Origin: Rhodocyclaceae bacterium
Lineage (GTDB): Bacteria > Pseudomonadota > Gammaproteobacteria > Burkholderiales > Rhodocyclaceae
Direction: 5' to 3'
Length of the DNA stretch: 42,141 bases
Assembly (NCBI GenBank): GCA_020445945.1
Contig: JAGRFQ010000072.1
Span: forward strand, 1 to 42,141
In this document: piece after piece, positions 1 to 7,477 of the stretch
Layout: the number at the start of each line of letters is the position of its first letter
Numbering within the stretch: position 1 is the first letter of the stretch
The notes under the pieces: model-generated
Seen by the model: the letters and a program-made list of their open reading frames with translations, nothing else
Told to the model about the DNA's origin: nothing
The model's database searches: none
Translations under genes and position numbers: made by a program

Positions 1-423
1 ATCATGACCGACGCGGATGTGGATGGTTCGCACATTCGCACGCTACTGCTTACGTTCTTCTTTAAGAAGATGCGTCCGGTCGTGGACAATGGCTTTCTAT
101 ATATTGCCCAACCTCCGCTCTATCTTCTGCGCGCCGGGAAAGTGCACGAGTATGCCTTCACCGAGCAGCAAAAAGAACGATTCATCAAGAAGCATGGCGA
201 AGATAAGGCGACCATACAGCGCTACAAAGGGTTGGGTGAGATGAACCCCGAGCAACTCTGGGAAACCACCATGGACCCCACCGTCCGCCGCCTGCTCAAG
301 GTCCAGATCGAAGACGCCATCGCCGCCGACGAGATCTTCACCACGCTGATGGGCGACCAGGTCGAACCGCGTCGGCAGTTCATCGAGAGCAATGCGCTGT
401 ATGCGCGGAATATTGATGTGTGA
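1..423 (+). CDS. gyrB: DNA gyrase subunit B, C-terminal part (5' end outside window)
   Basis: This is the last 140 codons of the ATPase subunit of DNA gyrase, which with GyrA introduces negative supercoils. The frame is open from base 1, so the gene starts upstream. Near the left edge is the TOPRIM acidic motif DADVDGSHI, whose aspartates bind the catalytic Mg2+. The [20 protein letters not shown] stretch (about residues 74-93) and the closing [19 protein letters not shown] are typical of the GyrB C-terminus. ParE shares the motifs but usually ends differently, so GyrB is preferred. In many betaproteobacteria gyrB follows dnaA-dnaN near oriC, so this edge may lie near the origin; that is inference. 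A terminator follows 75 bases after the stop. Confidence 0.96.
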   Translation: MMTDADVDGSHIRTLLLTFFFKKMRPVVDNGFLYIAQPPLYLLRAGKVHEYAFTEQQKERFIKKHGEDKATIQRYKGLGEMNPEQLWETTMDPTVRRLLKVQIEDAIAADEIFTTLMGDQVEPRRQFIESNALYARNIDV

Positions 424-498
424 AAGTTGTCGGGTGCCACAAAAGCTGAGATCTGTGCCAAAGAGGTGAGATGTCTTTGCTACCAACGCTGTGAAAAA

Positions 499-530
499 AT
501 GCAAAAAGCTCCCACGGGAGCTTTTTGCAT
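499..530. terminator. Bidirectional intrinsic terminator after gyrB
   Basis: Arms ATGCAAAAAGCTCCC (499-513) and GGGAGCTTTTTGCAT (516-530) form a perfect inverted repeat. The A-tract and T-tract within the arms give a U-run to transcripts from either side. It separates rightward gyrB from the leftward metallopeptidase gene that ends at 562. Confidence 0.9.
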
Positions 531-561
531 TTAATTCTCCCGTCCTCCGCTGCGGTTGGCG

Positions 562-1275
562 TCAGTACTTCCAGTCCTCATGGCGCACTGGCAATTGGTT
601 GAGCCGAGCGCGAAGTTCGCGCCAATGTGGCAGAAACAGATCCATCAAGGCTTGAAATCGCGCGTTGTGTGTCGGCTCGAGCAGATGCGTCATTTCATGC
701 ACGACGATGTATTCGAGGCATTCGATCGGCTTCTTTGCCAGGTCCGTATTCAGACGAATGATGCCGCTGGCTGGGTTGCAGCCACCCCACATGGTCTTCA
801 TCCGCCGAACGAAGATACGCCCTACCTCGACCTTGATGATGGGCGCCCATTTGGCGATCAACGCCGGTAGCGCTGCTCGTAGCTGCGCACGGTACCAAGC
901 ATCGACGATCGCATGGCACTTGGCGTCGTCACTACCGGGGCGCACGCGCAGAACGAGGCGGTTGCGCTTGATGTCGACCGATGGTGCGGCATCGATGTCG
1001 ATGCGTTCGAGCAGATAGCGCCGGCCCCACAGGAAATGACTTTCCTTGTGGCAGTAGTCGCGCGGCAGCTCTCTGTCCTGGGCCTGGATGCGCCCTTGTT
1101 GATTGCGGATCCATGCGAGTCTTGAAATGGCGAATGCGCGGATCGATTCCATGCGCATGTGGGCGGGAGCTGCAATGCGCACATGTCCGTCCGGTGGGAG
1201 GACGGTCAAATGCAGATTCTTGATGTCCTTGCGCACCAGCTCGATCTTCAGATCGCCGAGTTGGATATCCGCCAT
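562..1275 (-). CDS. YgjP/SprT-like zinc metallopeptidase
   Basis: A 237-residue protein of the YgjP-like (DUF45) metallopeptidase family. The HEMTH motif at residues 193-197 supplies two zinc ligands and the catalytic Glu, and His203 in PTHNARF is the likely third ligand. The family fold also shows in the conserved MKTMWGGCNPASGIIRLNTDL stretch just before the motif (about residues 159-179). The start lies 3 bases after the hsdR stop, so it is the last gene of an ATPase-hsdR-peptidase operon. Members of this family are often found beside type I restriction genes, but their job there is not settled; turnover of HsdR or another partner is a guess. No signal peptide is seen, so it is probably cytoplasmic. 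Confidence 0.88.
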   Translation of the reverse strand: MADIQLGDLKIELVRKDIKNLHLTVLPPDGHVRIAAPAHMRMESIRAFAISRLAWIRNQQGRIQAQDRELPRDYCHKESHFLWGRRYLLERIDIDAAPSVDIKRNRLVLRVRPGSDDAKCHAIVDAWYRAQLRAALPALIAKWAPIIKVEVGRIFVRRMKTMWGGCNPASGIIRLNTDLAKKPIECLEYIVVHEMTHLLEPTHNARFQALMDLFLPHWRELRARLNQLPVRHEDWKY

Positions 1276-1278
1276 GCG

Positions 1279-4200
1279 TCAATATTCCGTCCTGGCGAAC
1301 ACGATGGGAAACAGCCGGTTGACGGCGTCGATGTCCTGCAGGACGTCGTACATGGCCATCTTGACCAATTGCTCCTTGGCCACCACCCCACGCCAGTCTG
1401 CCGGCCGCCTGGTGCGGATGGCTTCATCCAGCCGCAGGGCCAGCGATAGCGCCACGTCCTCGCCGTTGTAGGGCGCAGGCTGATCGTGTACCCGGTTCGC
1501 CGGGGCGTAATCCTTGAGATTGTTGTACAGCGCCAGTTTCTCCGGCGTGTCGAGTTGGGTGGGCGTGTCCGCGCCTCGGCCTGTTTGCACCGCATTGACC
1601 ACCGCCTCGAATCGCTTCAGATATTCCTCGTACTCGATCGCCTTTTGCTTGCGCAGCCGGACGATCTCGTCGAGCAGGGCGGACATCTTTTCGTAGAAGG
1701 CCGGGTCGGTCAGGTGTTCCTTGCTGATCTTGGTGCGAACGTTGTTCTCGATGGTTTCGGCGATCGCGTCCCGGTTGCCCTTGAGAGTGCCGAGTTGGCT
1801 GGCAATGGCGTCGGCGATGCCGGTCTTGACGACCAGGTCGAGCAGCCCGATGCCGTCAAAGGGCGATATCTTGCGTGGCGCCTCAGCCTCGATGTAGGTG
1901 TCGATCAGGTGGCGCATGTCCGCTTCGAAGGGCTTGAGATCCAGCGTCTCGTCCGAGGCCCTGCGGACGATCTCGCGCACGTCGAGAAAGTGCTTTTGTT
2001 GCGACCTGATGCGCGAAATATCCGCCTCGTCATAACCGGCCGCCGCCAGGTCGTCGGCGATGTTCCCGTAGGCGCGGACCAGCGCCACCACGCCCTTGTA
2101 GAGCGCCACGCGTAGCGGTTCGCGCTCCGCCAGATCGGTCGGGATCTCGGTGTTGCCGCAGAAATAGTGCATGTGCTCCAGCGCCGTTCTGGGCGGCGCC
2201 ACAGGTTCGCACAGCAGGGCCAGCGCCTCGAGCGCTGTGTCCAGACGCTCCCGGCCGAGCTTCAGCCGGTCCTGCACCATCACTTCCGGGTCCGCGCCGC
2301 CGGCGCTGTGATCCAACTCCGAGGTGTAGACCGCGATGGCGTTCTCCACCTTCTTGAACAGATCCTTGTAGTCGACGATATAGCCGAAATCCTTGTCCTC
2401 GCCGTCGAGCCGGTTGGTGCGGCAGATGGCCTGGAACAAGCCGTGGTCCTGCATCGACTTGTCGATGTAGAGGTAGCTGCACGGCGGGGCATCGAATCCG
2501 GTGAGCAGCTTGTCCACCACGATCAGCAGCTTCATCCGCGCCGGCTGTTTGATGAACAGCGCTTTGACCCGCTCCTCGTAGGTCTCGGTGCGGCTCTTGC
2601 CCGGTGCGGGTTCGACGTTCTCGAGCAGCTCGGCATAGGTCTGATAGACGAGCTGCTTGTCCGACTCGGTGTTCTCCCCGGTCTCCTCCAGCGACACATC
2701 GCCCGCCTTGGGGTCGTAGGAGGTCACCACCGCGCACAGCCCCTTGAAGCGCGTTTTCTCGAACAGGCGGAAATACTGGCAGGCCTCGTAGATGCTCGAG
2801 GCCACCAGGATCGCGTTGCCCCGCTCGGACGACAGGCGCGGCTTGGTAGCGAAATCGAAGATGACGTCCTCGACCACCCGTTCCATGCGCGAGCGCGAGC
2901 TGAGCACCTTCTGCATCGTGCCCCAGTGTTTCTTGAGTTCGTCCTTCTGCCAATCGTTGAGGGCACGGGTCTTGGCCTCGAACCACTGGTCGATGCGCTC
3001 GGGCGAACCGAGCTGCTGGTCGATGTCCCGCGCCTCATACACCAGGTCCAGCACCACGCCGTCGGCCACCGCCTCGCTGAACTTGTAGGTGTGGATGTAG
3101 CCGCCAAACACCTCCAGGCTGGTTTCCTTGTCCTTCTTGAGCAGCGGCGTGCCGGTGAAGCCGATGAACACCGCTTCGGGCATCACTGCCTTCATCACCT
3201 TGTGCAGGCGGCCGCCCTGCGTGCGGTGGCATTCATCCACGAACACGAAGATTTCGCCCATCACCGGCACCGGCTGGGCTTGCAGCTCCTGGATGAAAGC
3301 CGCGAAGGCCTTCTCCTCCAGCCCGCGCGCCTCCAGCCCGAACTTGTGCACCAGCGAGCACAGCAGCCGTGGTGCCGCCTGCCCCAAGTGGTGCATCAGG
3401 TGCTTGCCGCTCGAGGTGCGCAGCACGGTCTCGCCAGCGTCGGTGAATACCCGCTCGATCTGTTTGTCCAGCTCATCCCGGTCGGTGACGATCACTACCC
3501 GGGCGTGGGGGTTGTTCTCCAGAATCCACTTGGCCAGCAGCACCATCAGGATGCTTTTTCCCGCCCCCTGCGAATGCCAGATGATGCCGCCGCGCGTGTC
3601 GAGCACATGGGCCTGCGCCGCCTTGAGGCCGAAGTACTGATGTACCCGCGGCAGCTTCTTGATGCCGCCGTCGAAGAGCACGAAATCACGCAGCAGCTCG
3701 ACCAGCCTTGCCTTGTCGCACATCTTGAGCAGGTACTTGTCGAGCTTGAAGCGGCGGTTGTCCGCCTCATCCTCCTTCCAGCGCAGGAAGTACTTCTCCG
3801 GCGTGCCGATGGTGCCGTAGCGCAACCCCTCGGAATCGTTGCCGGCAAAGATCAGTTGAATGGTGCTGAAGAACCAGGCATTGAATTCTGGCTGCTGGTT
3901 GGACAGGCTCTGGCGGAGCCCTAAGCCGATGTCGGCGCGGCTGCTCTTCAGCTCCAGCACCCCGATGGCGATGCCGTTGAGATAAAGCACGATGTCCGGC
4001 CGGCGCTCGTGCGCATCTACGTGCGCTGCGCGCAAGGTCACTTCGTCGGCCAGCGCAAAGTCGTTCTTCTCCGGCGCCTGCCAGTCGATCAGCTGCACGG
4101 ATTCGGTAACCTTGCCGGCCTCCACCTTCACCGGCACGCCGTAGCGCAGCCGCTCGTACACCGCCTTGTTGTTGTCGTAGAGCGAGCGGCCGGGATGGTG

Positions 4201-4410
4201 CGCGTCCTGGCGCAGCAGGTCGAGTGCGCGGCTGATCTGCGCCTCCAGGTAGCCGGCGCGGCGCAGATAGTCGCTCAGCAGGCCTTCCTCGATGTTGCTG
4301 TTGCCGGGCCGGTCGCTCCAGTCGCCCAGATAGCGGTAAGCGAGTTCGTCCTGGAACAGCGCGATGACGCGTTGCTGGGTGAGGCGTTCAGGCTGGCCGA
4401 TCCCGCTCAT
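1279..4410 (-). CDS. hsdR: Type I restriction enzyme, R (endonuclease/translocase) subunit
   Basis: A 1043-residue HsdR, the motor and nuclease subunit of a type I restriction enzyme. It translocates DNA with ATP and cuts unmethylated DNA far from the recognition site. An N-terminal PD-(D/E)xK nuclease is marked by Asp139 and the ELK at 153-155. The helicase core follows: Walker A in HSQGAGKS (about 279-286), DECH at 392-395 (motif II) and GFTGTP near 415 (motif III). The C-terminal part is helical and should bind HsdM. Length is normal for the family and no frameshift was seen. It starts 12 bases after the upstream ATPase gene stops and ends 3 bases before the metallopeptidase start, so the three genes are probably co-transcribed. 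hsdM and hsdS lie in a separate block upstream. Confidence 0.96.
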   Translation of the reverse strand: MSGIGQPERLTQQRVIALFQDELAYRYLGDWSDRPGNSNIEEGLLSDYLRRAGYLEAQISRALDLLRQDAHHPGRSLYDNNKAVYERLRYGVPVKVEAGKVTESVQLIDWQAPEKNDFALADEVTLRAAHVDAHERRPDIVLYLNGIAIGVLELKSSRADIGLGLRQSLSNQQPEFNAWFFSTIQLIFAGNDSEGLRYGTIGTPEKYFLRWKEDEADNRRFKLDKYLLKMCDKARLVELLRDFVLFDGGIKKLPRVHQYFGLKAAQAHVLDTRGGIIWHSQGAGKSILMVLLAKWILENNPHARVVIVTDRDELDKQIERVFTDAGETVLRTSSGKHLMHHLGQAAPRLLCSLVHKFGLEARGLEEKAFAAFIQELQAQPVPVMGEIFVFVDECHRTQGGRLHKVMKAVMPEAVFIGFTGTPLLKKDKETSLEVFGGYIHTYKFSEAVADGVVLDLVYEARDIDQQLGSPERIDQWFEAKTRALNDWQKDELKKHWGTMQKVLSSRSRMERVVEDVIFDFATKPRLSSERGNAILVASSIYEACQYFRLFEKTRFKGLCAVVTSYDPKAGDVSLEETGENTESDKQLVYQTYAELLENVEPAPGKSRTETYEERVKALFIKQPARMKLLIVVDKLLTGFDAPPCSYLYIDKSMQDHGLFQAICRTNRLDGEDKDFGYIVDYKDLFKKVENAIAVYTSELDHSAGGADPEVMVQDRLKLGRERLDTALEALALLCEPVAPPRTALEHMHYFCGNTEIPTDLAEREPLRVALYKGVVALVRAYGNIADDLAAAGYDEADISRIRSQQKHFLDVREIVRRASDETLDLKPFEADMRHLIDTYIEAEAPRKISPFDGIGLLDLVVKTGIADAIASQLGTLKGNRDAIAETIENNVRTKISKEHLTDPAFYEKMSALLDEIVRLRKQKAIEYEEYLKRFEAVVNAVQTGRGADTPTQLDTPEKLALYNNLKDYAPANRVHDQPAPYNGEDVALSLALRLDEAIRTRRPADWRGVVAKEQLVKMAMYDVLQDIDAVNRLFPIVFARTEY

Positions 4411-4422
4411 GGGGCGCTCCGT

Positions 4423-5610
4423 TCAGGTCTCGTTGAGGTCCAGCGGTTCCTGGCGGCTTTGCGGCGGCCAGTCGTCCGCCGCCTTGCGCTCCTCGAACCA
4501 GCGATGCATCGCCGCGTCCTCCACGGCATATTCCCCACGTGCCGACTTCCATACCAGCGCCGGCATGCGTGCGCGCAAGGCTTCCAGCGCGTTCTGTGCC
4601 TTTTGCGGTGTCACCTTGGCGCCGATCTGCTCGTGGTAAAAACCGAGCGCTTCGGCATCGTAGGGTCGAAAGCGCGGCCCCAGTTCCAGCATGCGCCACA
4701 ACACCGCCTGCTCCAGCGGCTTGAGCCCGAGGTAATCCGATTCCATCTGCGCTTCATCGTCGCGCTGGCGCTGCAGGGCGGCTTCCAGCATCGCCAGCTC
4801 GAAGCGCCCTTCGAAACTGGACAGGGGGCTGAGCGCCTGGCCGAGGGCCTCCATGAAGAACTGGGGGCGGTGACCAAAGCCCTCAAAGGCGCGATACAAG
4901 GTGTCGCGATCCACCGGCCTCAAGTCGGGGCGTTGTTCCTCGATCCGGCCCGCGATGAAGTCGATGAACTGCGGATCCAGCAGCGGCATGCGCTGGATCT
5001 GCGAGCCATAGAAGGGCGCCCCGTTGGAGTTGACCAGCCGCAACAGCTTGTCTCGGTCCGAGCCGGACATCACCAACATCAACTGTACCTCGCCCGGCCG
5101 GTTCATCTGGTCGCGAGCCGACTTCAATGCCGACATGGCCGTTTCACCCGCCTGGCTGGTGAGCGCATGCTGGGCCTCGTCGATGATCAGCGCCACCGGC
5201 TTGCCGGCGGTTTCGTTGAGCGCCTTCAGCGCATCCACCAGGGTCAGCCCGTCCACCTGGCCGATCTTGCGGGTGTCCACATGCAACCAGCCGGCCAGAT
5301 TCACCTTTTCGAGCCCGGCGTTCTTGGCGGTTCGTGCAACCACGCCCAGATGCGGCTGCAAGGCCTTGCCGATGGCCTCGGCAATCAACTGACCCGGGTC
5401 GCGGGCCGCATCGGCCCACAGATCCACATACACCACCACGATGCCGGCCGCTTCGAGGGCCGGGCGCAGGTCGCCACGCAGGAAGGTCGTCTTGCCGGTG
5501 CGTCGGGGCGCGGCCAGAAACAGCCCGTTGTGCGCGTCGCTGAAACCGGCCTTGCCCTGCAGGGCGACCACCAGTTCGTTCGCCAGCGCGGTGCGGGGAA
5601 AGGAGATCAT
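4423..5610 (-). CDS. AAA-type ATP-binding protein linked to hsdR
   Basis: A 395-residue P-loop ATPase. Walker A is APRRTGKTT (34-42), Walker B is LIIDEAQ (about 141-147), and a sensor-like LMLVMSGSDRDKLL follows near 177-190. The C-terminal 100 residues resemble a winged helix: a helical segment with QAVLWRMLELGPRF, then LVWKSARGEYAVEDAAMHRW. This layout resembles the COG1672-type ATPases from memory; no closer family was recognised. It is the first gene of the operon, 12 bases before hsdR, and tandem palindromes sit just in front of its start. Possible roles are a regulator, a DNA-loading partner of HsdR, or a separate defence component. The winged helix makes DNA binding plausible, but the function is not established. 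Confidence 0.75.
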   Translation of the reverse strand: MISFPRTALANELVVALQGKAGFSDAHNGLFLAAPRRTGKTTFLRGDLRPALEAAGIVVVYVDLWADAARDPGQLIAEAIGKALQPHLGVVARTAKNAGLEKVNLAGWLHVDTRKIGQVDGLTLVDALKALNETAGKPVALIIDEAQHALTSQAGETAMSALKSARDQMNRPGEVQLMLVMSGSDRDKLLRLVNSNGAPFYGSQIQRMPLLDPQFIDFIAGRIEEQRPDLRPVDRDTLYRAFEGFGHRPQFFMEALGQALSPLSSFEGRFELAMLEAALQRQRDDEAQMESDYLGLKPLEQAVLWRMLELGPRFRPYDAEALGFYHEQIGAKVTPQKAQNALEALRARMPALVWKSARGEYAVEDAAMHRWFEERKAADDWPPQSRQEPLDLNET

Positions 5611-5615
5611 GGGCT

Positions 5616-5662
5616 TTATCTTGAATTATCCGAATTTGGATAAATTATCTAATCGCAGATAA
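5616..5662. promoter_or_regulatory. Tandem palindromic operator-like sites before the AAA ATPase gene
   Basis: Two palindromes of the same design lie side by side: TTATCC-N6-GGATAA (5626-5643) and TTATCT-N6-AGATAA (5645-5662). A further half-site TTATCT lies at 5616-5621, 6 bases from the start codon of the leftward ATPase gene. The two full sites are 19 bp apart, close to two helical turns, which suits two dimers on one DNA face. The segment is AT-rich in a GC-rich region. A repressor-type operator overlapping the promoter is the simplest reading; the regulator is unknown, and no separate regulator gene is seen nearby. Confidence 0.65.
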
Positions 5663-5905
5663 AAGTCAATAATCAGGGGCGTTCGGGTGCCATCAATCGG
5701 ACGCGTCATCTGCCCGGACACGTTACCCTAAAGCACTGGAAGGCGCTGAAAAAGTGCCTTCTCTTCAATGGCCTGCCGTGCCGACCAGCAAAATTTTTCC
5801 AGGAAACCACAGCGCTTTTCCTGAACCGCCATCCGCGACGGTTTCGCCGGTATCGCCCGCAATCTGACAGCACAAACGATTGATTAAAGAGGGAAGATCA
5901 CGGTG

Positions 5906-5943
5906 CGTCGGCTTAAGCACAAAAAACGATGCTTAAGCTGACG
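5906..5943. repeat. Imperfect 14-bp stem-loop
   Basis: CGTCGGCTTAAGCA (5906-5919) pairs with TGCTTAAGCTGACG (5930-5943) with one C/T difference, which becomes a G-U pair in RNA. The 10-base loop is A-rich. Each arm also contains the palindrome GCTTAAGC. No T-run follows, so a simple intrinsic terminator is unlikely. It could be a protein-binding site or an RNA structure between the two restriction blocks. Confidence 0.6.
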
Positions 5944-6046
5944 GCTCGGCGGTGTGCACCGGTTCGCCCGCCACTCGCCCCGCCAAGGACGTTCCCTCCA
6001 CCGGGCATACCGACATCGGGTGCGCCGCGGCATGGCTCACGCGCCC

Positions 6047-6105
6047 CGTAGGGCGGGATTCATCCCGCCAACAGCGGTCGATGGCGGGATGAATCCCGCC
6101 CTACG
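6047..6105. repeat. REP-like perfect inverted repeat (24-bp arms)
   Basis: CGTAGGGCGGGATTCATCCCGCCA (6047-6070) is followed, after 11 bases, by its exact reverse complement (6082-6105). Each arm contains its own inner hairpin (GGCGGGAT/ATCCCGCC). Core words of this GTAGGGCGGGATTCATCCCGCC type are, from memory, dispersed in many proteobacterial genomes as REP-like elements, some mobilised by RAYT transposases. It lies just past the 3' end of hsdS, a usual place for REP elements. No transposase gene is in the window. Confidence 0.8.
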
Positions 6106-6166
6106 ACGGCGCGTCGCGACGGTGAAAGCGATGCGCCCGCCTGCGCTGCCAGGGTATCCGGCCGGC

Positions 6167-7477
6167 TCACACCAGCCGGATGCGGCCGGTCAGCAGCGTC
6201 TGCATCATGCCCTGCTTGAGGGCGCGGGCCTTGGCGAGTTTGGCGTCGAGGGCGGCGATCTCCGCGTCCATGTCGGCGAGGACGGTTGCGATGGCGGTTT
6301 GTTCGGCTAATGGAGGCAATTTCAGCCGGATTTGCCCAAGTGAGTTGCGAGAGATACGTTTGTGTGTCGTGCCACCGCACCGATCAGAGACTGCCTGGAA
6401 CCAAGCGGTTGCCGAAAAGACGTTCGCGAGAAATCGTCGATCTATTTCGTCTTCGGACGGGCGAAAAATGGTCACATCAACCGACGTGATCATCCTCTCC
6501 TCCTCAATATCGGGCAAAACACAGGCGCGCCCAGCAGGATCGGCCAATCGACATATGAGCAAGTCTCCTTTGTGAATCTGCTTGCATCGCAAGGAGACGA
6601 AAGACGACTCAGAGACGTACTTCCGATCGTCTTTCTCTAGGAAGCGTCCAACTCCGATATTTCCCGTCTGAACAAGGCGAATTCCACTACTTACTATGTG
6701 CTCCGCCTCGACCCAATCGCCGTCATCGAATAGTTCCTTCTTTCCTTGAGCCAATTCGATCAGAGACTTGTCTTCCCATTCCCCCTCGAACCCCGGCAGC
6801 CGCAGTTGGCCGGTGAGCAGGGCCTGCATCGTGCCTTGCTTGATCTGGCGCTTCTTGGCGAGCAGGTGTTCCAGCGATTCGATCAGCGCGTCCGCGCCGC
6901 CGAGGGCGTCGGCGATGGCTTGTTGTTCTTCGACTGTTGGAGGCAGCGCCGCCCAGATGTTCGAAACCGTCGTCAGGTTCATTCCCGACTTTGCGCCCGA
7001 ATCCGTTAAGGCTTGGAAGGCCTTCTGAGAATCACCTGATGCGAGGAAATAGCTGATGTACTTTGGGCAGACTTCGAGCGGGTTGAAGCGGACAAGCGCG
7101 ATGTGTTGGTTGATGTACGCCGGAGTCGGGATCTCGTCTGAAACATAACCGACGATTCCTATGTCTGCTGTGATCGAAATGAGTACGTCACCGGTGCGCA
7201 ACCGGGTGCGGATGCCTTCGACATCATTCGGTGGCACAGACACGTACCGCGTGTCGGCAAGGTCTGGGTAGATGCTCTCTCGCGACAGGTTCGTGATGCG
7301 GATAAACGGAGCCCCAATCTCGGAATAATATGCAGCCCAGCCTCTAGAACCGCTCGTGACGAACGGCTGGAAGTCACGCAATTGTTTCGCTTCCCAATCC
7401 GAGGGAGTCGTTCCAACCTCTGTTTGCTTGATCCCCGGCTTCACCAAGTACCTGGCCCTCGCCTCCCTCACTTCCAT
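6167..7477 (-). CDS. hsdS: Type I restriction enzyme, S (specificity) subunit
   Basis: A 436-residue HsdS with two half-subunits, each a target recognition domain plus a helical spacer. The first ends in PPTVEEQQAIADAL and a helical run to MQALLTGQLRLPGF. The second repeats the pattern with PPLAEQTAIATVL and MQTLLTGRIRL at the C-terminus. The two recognition domains read the two halves of a split DNA site and direct both HsdM and HsdR. The ATG at 7477 was chosen because it overlaps the end of hsdM by 10 bases and begins the conserved sequence; an upstream open frame reads low-complexity Arg/Pro-rich shadow sequence. Both recognition domains (about 6310-6770 and 7000-7440) are visibly less GC-rich than hsdM, as expected for exchanged domains. 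Confidence 0.94.
   Translation of the reverse strand: MEVREARARYLVKPGIKQTEVGTTPSDWEAKQLRDFQPFVTSGSRGWAAYYSEIGAPFIRITNLSRESIYPDLADTRYVSVPPNDVEGIRTRLRTGDVLISITADIGIVGYVSDEIPTPAYINQHIALVRFNPLEVCPKYISYFLASGDSQKAFQALTDSGAKSGMNLTTVSNIWAALPPTVEEQQAIADALGGADALIESLEHLLAKKRQIKQGTMQALLTGQLRLPGFEGEWEDKSLIELAQGKKELFDDGDWVEAEHIVSSGIRLVQTGNIGVGRFLEKDDRKYVSESSFVSLRCKQIHKGDLLICRLADPAGRACVLPDIEEERMITSVDVTIFRPSEDEIDRRFLANVFSATAWFQAVSDRCGGTTHKRISRNSLGQIRLKLPPLAEQTAIATVLADMDAEIAALDAKLAKARALKQGMMQTLLTGRIRLV

Larger units (their letters stand above)
5611..6166. other. Non-coding gap between hsdS and the AAA ATPase gene
   Basis: No convincing gene lies in these 556 bases. They hold the tandem palindromes at the ATPase start, an imperfect 14-bp hairpin (5906-5943) and a perfect 24-bp inverted repeat (6047-6105). 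The stretch from about 5690 to 5900 shows nothing recognisable. The gap implies that the hsdMS and ATPase-hsdR-peptidase blocks are separate transcription units. Confidence 0.6.

Noticed and set aside
2167-3924. Long plus-strand open frame opposite hsdR
   Set aside because: It is antisense to a clear HsdR with intact motifs, has Leu/Arg/His-rich composition and no known domain.
4009-5643. Long plus-strand open frame opposite hsdR start and the AAA ATPase
   Set aside because: It overlaps two well-supported genes on the other strand and has shadow-type composition.
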